A stretch of 7,618 nucleotides of DNA, from contig DAQB01000114.1 in assembly GCA_002502705.1 (NCBI GenBank), positions 1-7,618 on the forward strand. Direction: 5' to 3'. The position numbers and the translations under genes are program-made. Positions 1 through 5,340 of this stretch are shown one piece after another. Within the stretch, counting starts at the first letter, position 1. Every line of letters begins with the position of its first letter. The notes beneath the pieces are model-generated. The model saw only the letters and a list, made by a program, of their open reading frames with translations, did not search any database and was not told the origin of the DNA. The DNA is from Thermoplasmatales archaeon UBA582. GTDB lineage: Archaea > Thermoplasmatota > Thermoplasmata > Thermoplasmatales > Thermoplasmataceae.

Positions 1-1413
1 ATGCGGCGAAGGGATCGGAACAGGGTAGGTACCGGTAAGGCATCCGAGACAGAGCTCGTTCTTTCCGAAACCAATACTTTCCACGAGGCCATCGACTGAT
101 ATATAACCAAGCGAGTCGGCGCCTATATCCTCACGGATCTCCTCGTTGCTCTTTCCTCGCGCAAGAAAGTCATTCTTGGTCTTCATGTCAACGCCATAGT
201 AGCAGGGCGATATAATCGGGGGCGAACCCACCCTTACATGTACTTCTCTGGCCCCCTGTGAGCGCAATATCTGGATCACGTATTTTATTGTGTTACCCCT
301 GACTATACTGTCCTCAACCAGTATAATTCTCTTATCATAGATCACTGATTTAATTGCGTTAAGCTTCAGCCTGACGGCAGCCGCCCTCTGGGCCTGTGTA
401 GGCATGATGAATGTTCTTTCAGAATACCTGTTTTTTATTAGTCCCTCACCATACGGTATTCCTGATTCAATGGAATAGCCAAGAGCCTGAGATCTCCCTG
501 AGTCTGGAACCGGTATAACTATGTCAGCAGAAACCGGATACTCAATTGCAAGTCTCCGCCCTATGTTAATTCTTGCTGTGGATATCTCGCTGCCATCTAT
601 TATGCTGTCAGGCCGCGCAAAATATACATACTCGAACATGCAGTGAGAAACTGTTGGAGACCGTGCTATAAATACGGTCTTGAAACCGGATGATGTTATC
701 TCTATCAGTTCCCCTGGTTTTACGTCCCTTATCACCTTTCCTCCAAGAACATCAAATACGCAGCTTTCAGATGCTATTATATATGAATCATCAACCTGAC
801 CAAGAACCAGCGGCCTTATCCCATAAGGATCCCTGAAAGCATAAAGAGTGCTGTTTATCATTATTGCAGCAGCATATGCACCCTTGAGCTTGCTGACAGA
901 ATTACGGAAACCACCCTGTATCCCGAACTCGATAATGTCCCGCGATATCTGCATCAGCATGACCTCGGTATCGGACGAGGTAACAAATCCTGTGCCCTTC
1001 TTCTTCATCTCCTCGCGAAGCTGATCAGCATTCGTAATTTCTCCATTATGCGATATTGCAAGATAGCCAATAGAATTAGATATTGTGAATGGACCAGCGT
1101 TTTCAAGGTTTTTTGAACCATGCGTTGAATATCTTGTATGCCCAATCCCGGTAGATCCCGGCAGCCGGTCCTGAAAATTAGAATCGTTTTCCCTGAAAAC
1201 CTCTGTGACTAGGCCCATACCCTTCTTGACGCGCATCATTGAGCCATCATAAGTCGCAATGCCTGCGCTTTCCTGACCTCTATGCTGCAGCGTTCTAAGG
1301 CCAATAAGAAGATAAGGAAAAGCCTGTTTAGTGCCGGTATAACCTACTACGGCACAGTCTTCATCTGGCTTTTGCCCAGTGATAAGATCTGAGTCTCGGG
1401 GATGGGAAACCAC
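1..1413 (-). CDS. purF: Amidophosphoribosyltransferase (glutamine PRPP amidotransferase), 3' end cut by window edge
   Basis: First step of purine synthesis in the cytoplasm: PRPP plus glutamine gives phosphoribosylamine. Numbered from the GTG at 1413, the N-terminal Ntn glutaminase domain has nucleophile Cys20, HRGQES at 44-49 and NGEITN at 123-128. The C-terminal PRPP domain has VIPVPDSG at 299-306 and the PRPP loop LVEDSIVRGNT at 365-375. Cys258, Cys404, Cys455 and Cys458 match the four [4Fe-4S] ligands of the Bacillus subtilis-type enzyme. Cys20 must be exposed by removal of a propeptide. I chose GTG 1413 because GAGGTG (1427-1422) lies 8 bases upstream; ATG 1449 is the alternative and has no clear ribosome site. 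The reading frame is open to base 1 and reaches the last Cys pair, so only a short C-terminal tail is missing. It is the third gene of the LSm-eL37-purF cluster and overlaps the eL37 gene out of frame. Confidence 0.95.
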   Translation of the reverse strand, partial: MVSHPRDSDLITGQKPDEDCAVVGYTGTKQAFPYLLIGLRTLQHRGQESAGIATYDGSMMRVKKGMGLVTEVFRENDSNFQDRLPGSTGIGHTRYSTHGSKNLENAGPFTISNSIGYLAISHNGEITNADQLREEMKKKGTGFVTSSDTEVMLMQISRDIIEFGIQGGFRNSVSKLKGAYAAAIMINSTLYAFRDPYGIRPLVLGQVDDSYIIASESCVFDVLGGKVIRDVKPGELIEITSSGFKTVFIARSPTVSHCMFEYVYFARPDSIIDGSEISTARINIGRRLAIEYPVSADIVIPVPDSGRSQALGYSIESGIPYGEGLIKNRYSERTFIMPTQAQRAAAVRLKLNAIKSVIYDKRIILVEDSIVRGNTIKYVIQILRSQGAREVHVRVGSPPIISPCYYGVDMKTKNDFLARGKSNEEIREDIGADSLGYISVDGLVESIGFGKNELCLGCLTGTYPVPIPSPH

Positions 1414-1525
1414 AGTGGGAGCACCTCTTCTCCCTGATATGGTAGGCATGCTCGCCACATCTTCTGCATCTAATATGAACTTTTTTATTGTTCATCTTCC
1501 CCATTGATGGGGTTCCTCGGCTCAT
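1361..1525 (-). CDS. rpl37e: Large ribosomal subunit protein eL37 (L37e), 54 aa
   Basis: A small basic zinc-ribbon protein of the large ribosomal subunit, found in archaea and eukaryotes but not bacteria. The N-terminus MSRGTPSMGK is typical of the family. A Cys-x2-Cys-x11-Cys-x2-Cys zinc ribbon is formed by Cys20, Cys23, Cys35 and Cys38, with RCRRCGEHAYH around the first knuckle and a basic C-terminus ending AKAR. The length suits archaeal members. The ATG at 1525 overlaps the LSm TGA as ATGA and is preceded by a near-perfect ribosome site, GAGGAGGT (1539-1532), 6 bases upstream, so the two genes are translationally coupled. A later ATG at 1495 would lose the conserved N-terminus. The 3' end overlaps the start of purF in a different frame. 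LSm-eL37 pairing is a recurrent archaeal arrangement that links RNA metabolism and ribosome synthesis. Confidence 0.93.
   Translation of the reverse strand: MSRGTPSMGKMNNKKVHIRCRRCGEHAYHIREKRCSHCGFPSPRLRSYHWAKAR
1422..1427 (-). promoter_or_regulatory. Ribosome binding site deciding the purF start
   Basis: GAGGTG on the minus strand lies 8 bases before the GTG at 1413, inside the eL37 coding region. No comparable motif precedes the alternative ATG at 1449, so this site favours the shorter purF protein. The call is inference from spacing and anti-Shine-Dalgarno match. Confidence 0.5.
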
Positions 1526-1776
1526 TGAAATACCTCCTCTGAAGGAGACACGTATATCACGTTATCCCCCCTGACAAGTATGATATCAAAAACACCTTTA
1601 TTTTCTCCGTTTATCGTCTCAGAAGCACTCTTGATAACAAGGTTCATATAAACATCATAACCATCTAAAATGCCCGAATAACTTCTATTCCCTCTAACAT
1701 CTACCATGATGGGTTTCGTTATAGCTCGCCTGAGAACCTCAAGTGGCTTTAACGGTTGCTGTACCTGCCTTGACAT
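1522..1776 (-). CDS. Archaeal Sm-like (LSm/SmAP) RNA-binding protein, 84 aa
   Basis: Sm-like archaeal proteins form heptameric rings that bind U-rich RNA and contact tRNA- and RNA-processing factors. The Sm1 motif spans about residues 24-52, with the VDVRGNRSYSG strand, GYDVYMN loop (the conserved Asp and Asn of the RNA-binding loop) and LVIKSA. The Sm2 motif spans about 64-78 (ILVRGDNVIYVSP), with the RGDN loop that contacts uridine. The length is typical of a bare Sm fold. The ATG at 1776 has AGGAA just upstream, and no longer in-frame start is needed because the Sm fold starts soon after. It is the first gene of the cluster and its TGA overlaps the eL37 ATG. A TTAAATAC box lies about 30 bases upstream. 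Assignment to the SmAP1 rather than SmAP2 subgroup is not decided. Confidence 0.93.
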   Translation of the reverse strand: MSRQVQQPLKPLEVLRRAITKPIMVDVRGNRSYSGILDGYDVYMNLVIKSASETINGENKGVFDIILVRGDNVIYVSPSEEVFQ

Positions 1777-1802
1777 GATTTCCTGCGGATGATTGTTAGA
1801 CT

Positions 1803-1810
1803 GTATTTAA
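1803..1810 (-). promoter_or_regulatory. Candidate TATA box for the LSm-eL37-purF cluster
   Basis: TTAAATAC on the minus strand is centred about 30 bases before the LSm ATG. With the usual archaeal spacing, transcription would start only a few bases before the AGGAA ribosome site, giving a very short leader. The motif is weak and the call rests on position. Confidence 0.35.
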
Positions 1811-1918
1811 CCTTATTCCGCTATGTTAATTTCCTTGCAAGGGTTGCTAATTATTCCGATCATATATGCCTAACAATAATCATAATGTAAGGTAACATCT
1901 ATAAGTTGGTCCTTTATT

Positions 1919-1943
1919 GTTATAAAATCGGCAATTTTATCAC
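1919..1943. repeat. AT-rich 25-base dyad with TATA-like arms
   Basis: The core is ATAAAAT-CGGCA-ATTTTAT (1922-1940), with perfect 7-base arms around a 5-base spacer. One mismatch further out, two more pairs extend the dyad to 1919-1943. The left arm contains TTATAAAA, which reads as a TATA element on either strand. It is about 145 bases upstream of the LSm start. No T-tract follows, so an operator fits better than a terminator. Confidence 0.45.
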
Positions 1944-2166
1944 CGGAACTCTAATGGGTGCAAATGGCCCCCTCGCTGGATGTGAGTTATTTCCAAATCA
2001 TCTCTTTCTTATTGTTTTCTGCTTGTATTTAGACACCTTCAACTAAATATACTTAGTTCAAGCACTTTTCCCTCGTCTTTTCAACGTTCTCAAGGTATAT
2101 GTATTGTGCCAAGGAACTGGAACATTTTCTTGACCCTGAATCTTCCAACATTGGTGATGAGGATGT

Positions 2167-2194
2167 GTCCCGGATATCCGGACTCGTTCGAGCC
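2167..2194. repeat. GC-rich palindrome plus adjacent small inverted repeat
   Basis: CCGGATATCCGG at 2170-2181 is a perfect 12-base palindrome. As RNA it could extend with GU/AC pairs around one bulged C (2167-2183) and an AUAU loop. Immediately after it, CTCG-TT-CGAG (2183-2192) is another inverted repeat. The stretch is more GC-rich than the surrounding spacer. No RNA family was recognised. Confidence 0.4.
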
Positions 2195-2369
2195 CACTAT
2201 ACATGATACATTTCATTACAGAATACTTCCTTTCAATTATTTTTATTGATTGTAAGCGAATGATCTGTTTATGACCTATCCATGATACCGTCGCGGAAAT
2301 TAACGGGGGTTGCAAAATGAAAGGTCAGTTATGTATTACACTTGACCTAAGGTTAGTGCAAACTTACCC

Positions 2370-2383
2370 CCTCTACTTAGAGG
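2370..2383. repeat. 14-base inverted repeat downstream of the regulator gene
   Basis: CCTCTA-CT-TAGAGG gives perfect 6-base arms with a 2-base centre, about 40 bases past the stop of the winged-helix regulator gene. It could be a protein-binding site or part of an RNA end. No T-run follows on the minus strand, so I do not call it a terminator. Confidence 0.35.
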
Positions 2384-2424
2384 TGCGTGGAATAACCAGC
2401 TCGTTTGTGTTTCCCTTTCTATTT

Positions 2425-2787
2425 TTATGGAGTTTTGTCGCCAGAAAAAGTAGAATTTTTTTCCTTTTTGTACTCCAACTCCAACTCATTAACTGCAGAA
2501 ATGTATTTGCGAACAGTTTCAAATCCCTTTTCCGTAATCTTGATTGTTGTCCTTTTTGATGAGAAGAATGAATACTCAATTATTGTAATATATCCCGACG
2601 AACTTAATTTCATAAGGTGATTACCTAAACTTCCCTTTGCAAGTCCCGTGAGTTTGGATAATTCAGTAAACCTCAGCTTTCTATTCATTGACAATGATAG
2701 AAGAATGAGTAGACGAGGAGATGATTTAAGAGCTCTGTCGTTAAAGATCAAGGATAGTCTCCTCAAAGAATCTGATTCATTCGTCAT
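2425..2787 (-). CDS. Winged-helix transcriptional regulator, HTH_34-like (MarR/ArsR superfamily), 120 aa
   Basis: A small DNA-binding regulator, probably controlling the transporter operon it ends. The winged helix fills about residues 24-95: a SPRLLILLSL first helix, FTELSKLTGL (40-49), recognition helix near AKGSLGNHLMKL (50-61), and a wing with SGYITI at 64-69 and RTTIKITEKG at 79-88. This order matches the winged-helix DNA-binding domain family often encoded next to ABC-2 exporters. The last 20 or so residues are charged and probably a helix or tail. There is no separate ligand domain, so effector sensing, if any, is through the dimer fold. The ATG at 2787 overlaps the end of the upstream membrane protein gene by 11 bases, implying coupled translation. 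Whether it represses or activates cannot be read from the sequence; autorepression is the usual pattern for such pairs. Confidence 0.85.
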   Translation of the reverse strand: MTNESDSLRRLSLIFNDRALKSSPRLLILLSLSMNRKLRFTELSKLTGLAKGSLGNHLMKLSSSGYITIIEYSFFSSKRTTIKITEKGFETVRKYISAVNELELEYKKEKNSTFSGDKTP

Positions 2788-3424
2788 CTATGATAACCAC
2801 ACTCTGGAAATATGCATTATAAATCCCAGCTATACCACAAGCCGCCCACGCGATCGCTACGATTATCCATGTGACAGTTAGAATCGAGTAAATCCCGGAC
2901 TCTATACCAGCTATACTGGCCAAGCATGCAATGATAAAACTAATTAAAGCCACCCATGTTTCAGGATTAAATTTCGTCATGCTTTTTTTCACTGTGTTAA
3001 CTATTGCACTTGGTACAAATACCGCGAGGAACACATACAAAAGCGCAAAATAGCTAACAAAACCGGTTATTGAAAATATAGTGAGGACAAATATGATCAA
3101 AAAAAAGAATAGGATAAATGCGCGCCAGTCTCTCCATTTAGGCTCCCGTTTAAAAACTCTTGAGACTTTAAACGCCTTGTTGATTATAAATCCAGTTAGG
3201 AGCATAATAATAAGAGAACTTGAGATGTAGAATGCGGGAAGAATCCATTTATTACTGGAAAAAATAAGATAATCTAAACCAGGCAATGTATAAAGGAAGA
3301 AAGCCACAGCCCATCCAAGGTAGTACAGGCCAAATGCGCGCCTGAAGATATAATTCTCGAAATCAAAGGCCTTTTCTATAAGGGACCTACTATCTTTCAA
3401 ATATTTTTCATTTTCAGAGATCAT
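2777..3424 (-). CDS. Polytopic membrane protein of the ABC operon, family not recognised (215 aa)
   Basis: I do not recognise this family. The N-terminal 30 residues are charged and cytosolic in character (ENEKYLKDSRSLIEKAF). About six hydrophobic segments follow, near residues 31-48, 61-83, 102-120, 122-141, 156-174 and 178-203. A basic loop lies between the second and third (KAFKVSRVFKREPKWRDWR), consistent with an inside orientation. The C-terminus is short and acidic (IIDDE). There is no ATP-binding motif or signal peptide. Its ATG overlaps the permease TGA as ATGA and its end overlaps the regulator start, so it is part of the same mRNA and probably works with the transporter, as a second membrane subunit, accessory protein or sensor. 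The order ATPase, permease, membrane protein, winged-helix regulator is seen for small self-regulated exporters. The role given here is inference from context. Confidence 0.75.
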   Translation of the reverse strand: MISENEKYLKDSRSLIEKAFDFENYIFRRAFGLYYLGWAVAFFLYTLPGLDYLIFSSNKWILPAFYISSSLIIMLLTGFIINKAFKVSRVFKREPKWRDWRAFILFFFLIIFVLTIFSITGFVSYFALLYVFLAVFVPSAIVNTVKKSMTKFNPETWVALISFIIACLASIAGIESGIYSILTVTWIIVAIAWAACGIAGIYNAYFQSVVIIDDE

Positions 3425-4227
3425 ATCTGCCTCATTGCCTCTGGGTCCTGTGGCTTAATGCGTCTGAAAATATAAATATCTATTGCGAATAAAATCAATT
3501 CCCAGAGGACAAGACTTATCAAGAGTGTTGACCAGCTTAGATTCTCTGGATGAGAAGAAGCGAAACTGTTTATAGGTTGCTGGTTGATAAAAGCTGCTTG
3601 AATGAGGCTTGGTCCAGAGTTCCAAGGTGACAAATATATCAACAGTTCTGGAGGGGAATAATAGATCATAAGGTAGCTTAATGAAAAAACTAAAATCATC
3701 GGTACAAACGATAAAAATTGTATGATCTTTACGTTAGAGTAAGAGATCACGAGCAGAACAAGCAATACAGCTATTAGCATGAAGAATACACCAACAAGTA
3801 TAGCGATTCCAAATGTTTTCAAAAAGGACAGATATGTAGGAAATACGTCGACTTTTGAAGAAAGATAGAACATGGATGCTGTAAAAATAATCCCTATAAA
3901 TATAAGAAACACTGAGACAAAGATCCAAGCAATTAGTAGATCGAGAAGGTACCTCGTTCTTGAAAGTTTAGTAAATTTAAACGAGAAAATCAGGGCATTT
4001 GTTGACCAGGCCATTGAAATTGCCAATGTTACGGAAACAGAGGAGAATGAGATTAGGGCTATCAACGCGTACCAGGCCGATGTTATGGGCATAGCATTTA
4101 AAGGTGTGAGGAGGGAACTATCCATGACAAATGCACCTAATGCCGCCCACATAAAAGAGAAGAAGACTCCCCAGAACCATAGAAATTTGTTCGTCACCAA
4201 TGAACGAAAATAATATTTGGCAATCAT
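3421..4227 (-). CDS. ABC-2-type transporter permease, 268 aa
   Basis: The membrane-spanning subunit of an ABC exporter, partner of the ATPase encoded just upstream. About six hydrophobic segments are visible, near residues 16-35, 50-74, 93-120, 137-162, 167-190 and 233-255. The first is preceded by a short cytosolic N-terminus (MIAKYYFRSLVTNK) as in ABC-2 permeases. The longest loop, about 191-232 between the last two segments, is polar and rich in Pro, Ser and Asn. The C-terminus is basic and cytosolic (RRIKPQDPEAMRQI). The length is typical for ABC-2 half permeases. The ATG at 4227 overlaps the ATPase TGA as ATGA, with GAGGAAGTGG upstream as ribosome site. Similarity to the ABC-2 family rests on topology and context rather than a sharp motif. 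The substrate is unknown; drugs, peptides or lipids are all possible. Confidence 0.82.
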   Translation of the reverse strand: MIAKYYFRSLVTNKFLWFWGVFFSFMWAALGAFVMDSSLLTPLNAMPITSAWYALIALISFSSVSVTLAISMAWSTNALIFSFKFTKLSRTRYLLDLLIAWIFVSVFLIFIGIIFTASMFYLSSKVDVFPTYLSFLKTFGIAILVGVFFMLIAVLLVLLVISYSNVKIIQFLSFVPMILVFSLSYLMIYYSPPELLIYLSPWNSGPSLIQAAFINQQPINSFASSHPENLSWSTLLISLVLWELILFAIDIYIFRRIKPQDPEAMRQI

Positions 4228-5015
4228 CGAACCACTTCCTCTATTGAATTTACTAAATCTGTGGATGAAGACAGCGGCGTATCTCCCTTATCCAGGGTCA
4301 CGCAGAAAGTACCATACAATGTCCTGATAGTTGTAAGTGCCGATGGCACTTCACCTTTGGTAAGATATAGCCGGTTTATGTCGCTCGAATTGAACTTGCC
4401 ATACAAATTGCCCTCAACTATTAGGTAAAGCCCCCAGTTTGGAAGGGATTTCAAGGCGCCGAAATCGTGGGTGTTTATAATTAAACTACCTTGAAAGTTT
4501 TTCAGGTCGTTTACCGTCATGAGTCGCCTACGCACATCTAGACTCTCAAATGGTTCATCGAGAATAGCCATCTTATATCCCATCTCCAAAGCCATGATGT
4601 TGCAGAATGCCTTATCCTGCCCAGTGCTTAGTTCTCTTGTCTTTTTCGGAAGAATCTCTAATAGTTCATAACTTTCAATGTGGCTGAAGACCCTTTCTGG
4701 ATCTATACCGGATATCAAACAGTACATCTCCACCTTTTTTTTCACAGTCAGATCAAGCAGACGATAAATGGTGTCAAGATTGCATGAGACGCCAGTCATG
4801 GTCCTCATATTTTTAAGATCTCTTCCAAATATTCTTATTTCACCTTTTGTTGTCTCTGCAATGCCCATAATGCCCTTTATTATCGTTGTTTTACCTGATC
4901 CATTTGAGCCGACTATTGCAATCTTTTCAGATTCAACATGGAGATTTATACCCGAGAGAACATCCTTCATACTATTCGAATACGCCAAACTTGTGTTGTT
5001 TAATTCGAGTTCCAT
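4224..5015 (-). CDS. ABC transporter ATP-binding protein, 263 aa
   Basis: The cytosolic ATPase that powers the exporter formed with the next gene product. Motifs in order: A-loop aromatic Tyr12, Walker A GSNGSGKTT at 36-44 (Lys42), ABC signature LSTGQ at 129-133, Walker B AILDEP at 150-155 with catalytic Glu154, D-loop SLD at 158-160, and switch His183. Two departures stand out. The Q-loop position appears to be Asn79 (VSCNLDT) instead of Gln, and the signature has Thr in place of the first Gly. About 40 C-terminal residues after 222 are outside the core domain and poorly conserved-looking. The core resembles the CcmA/NatA-like group that pairs with ABC-2 permeases. It is the first gene of the operon. 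A TTTTAATA box centred about 26 bases before the ATG and no strong ribosome site suggest a leaderless mRNA, which supports this ATG. Confidence 0.93.
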   Translation of the reverse strand: MELELNNTSLAYSNSMKDVLSGINLHVESEKIAIVGSNGSGKTTIIKGIMGIAETTKGEIRIFGRDLKNMRTMTGVSCNLDTIYRLLDLTVKKKVEMYCLISGIDPERVFSHIESYELLEILPKKTRELSTGQDKAFCNIMALEMGYKMAILDEPFESLDVRRRLMTVNDLKNFQGSLIINTHDFGALKSLPNWGLYLIVEGNLYGKFNSSDINRLYLTKGEVPSALTTIRTLYGTFCVTLDKGDTPLSSSTDLVNSIEEVVR

Positions 5016-5037
5016 TTGAGGTGTTATCTGGTTTCCT

Positions 5038-5045
5038 TATTAAAA
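5038..5045 (-). promoter_or_regulatory. TATA box for the ABC operon, spacing suggests a leaderless mRNA
   Basis: TTTTAATA on the minus strand is centred 26-27 bases before the ATG at 5015. Archaeal transcription usually starts about 25 bases after the box centre, which falls at or next to the start codon. No good ribosome site lies in the intervening bases. Both facts point to a leaderless transcript. Confidence 0.55.
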
Positions 5046-5056
5046 CGGATTCTGGT

Positions 5057-5087
5057 GTCTAATTTTCAGACTAAATTGAACATTCAA
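5057..5087. promoter_or_regulatory. Candidate operator dyads upstream of the ABC operon
   Basis: Two inverted repeats lie just upstream of the TATA box. TTGAA-TG-TTCAA on the minus strand (5087-5076) is a perfect 5-base-arm dyad. GTCTGA-AAA-TTAGAC (5071-5057) has 6-base arms with one mismatch. Their position fits binding of the operon's own winged-helix regulator. Short AT-rich dyads arise easily by chance, so this is tentative. Confidence 0.3.
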
Positions 5088-5340
5088 CAAGGTACTTTTT
5101 TGTATCCTATCTTTCATCTATCCGTATTACAGCATATTCATTCTGATCAGGTCTGCCGATCTCACTGATAGGCTGTCAGTTAAAGATGTGCTGCTGAAAT
5201 TCCCGAACGTTTACAACATAATCTGTAAAAAGAAGGAAACACTTATCGAAATAACTTCGGGCATTAAAAACCATCGACTTCAGGATTCAACCGTTTGTAA
5301 CCCACTCGCTCCAGCCTCCTGGGTACAGTCTTGGGGTTAA
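5080..5340 (+). pseudogene. Possible relic coding frame without a start codon
   Basis: A plus-strand frame is open for 86 codons from just after a TGA at 5077 to TAA at 5338. It contains no ATG or TTG, and the only GTG is in the middle (5188). The stretch around 5143-5283 reads like protein, with segments LSVKDVLLKFPNVYNII and KKKETLIEITSGIKNH and mixed charged and hydrophobic residues, and codons similar to nearby genes. The last 18 codons are antisense to the sulfurtransferase gene. I recognise no family. It may be a decayed 3' fragment or simply a chance frame. Confidence 0.2.
5226..5271 (-). terminator. Candidate T-rich terminator after the sulfurtransferase gene
   Basis: Downstream of the stop at 5287 the minus strand has GGTTTTTAATG (from 5272) and then CCTTCTTTTTAC (5236-5225). 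Archaeal RNA polymerase commonly ends at U-rich runs without a strong hairpin. The two tracts are within about 60 bases of the stop and before the next operon's promoter, so they are well placed to stop transcription. Confidence 0.4.

Larger units (their letters stand above)
1777..2424. other. Long intergenic region (648 bases) with no supported gene
   Basis: This separates the LSm cluster promoter from the 3' end of the ABC operon. I see no tRNA, rRNA, intact insertion sequence or recognisable protein. It contains a 25-base dyad at 1919-1943, a perfect palindrome at 2170-2181 followed by a second small hairpin, and a palindrome at 2370-2383. Open frames at 2057-2206 (+, no start codon at its head) and 2058-2315 (-, TTG start) lie on opposite strands of the same DNA and neither resembles a family I know. 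A 30-codon frame at 1954-2046 (+) lies downstream of a TTATAAAA box but has no other support. The region may be an old insertion site or decayed gene; that is inference. Confidence 0.6.

Noticed and set aside
1954..2046. 30-codon plus-strand frame after a TATA-like box
   Set aside because: The box spacing is plausible but there is no ribosome site, no known family and no clear secretion or membrane pattern. It is too weak to call a gene.
2178..2200. tRNA T-arm look-alike (GTTCGAGCCC)
   Set aside because: The flanking 5-base stems do not pair and no acceptor, D or anticodon arms surround it.
2135..2206. Archaeal C/D box guide RNA suggested by GTGATGA at 2154-2160
   Set aside because: CTGA occurs only upstream of the C-like box, and no D box follows at the right distance.
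2058..2315. 85-codon minus-strand frame as a real gene
   Set aside because: It has only a TTG start, no ribosome site, an odd composition rich in His, Trp and Gln at the end, no recognisable motif, and a competing frame on the other strand.
2850..2857. GCGATCGC octamer palindrome
   Set aside because: I noticed it once, within coding sequence, with no sign of a dispersed repeat family.
2317..2881. Plus-strand frames at 2317-2559, 2405-2620 and 2648-2881
   Set aside because: They are antisense to the well-supported winged-helix regulator gene and membrane protein gene and have low-complexity Phe-rich translations.
3872..4213. 113-codon plus-strand frame opposite the permease
   Set aside because: It is antisense to the permease. 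The permease frame shows clear transmembrane periodicity and ATGA coupling to its neighbours.
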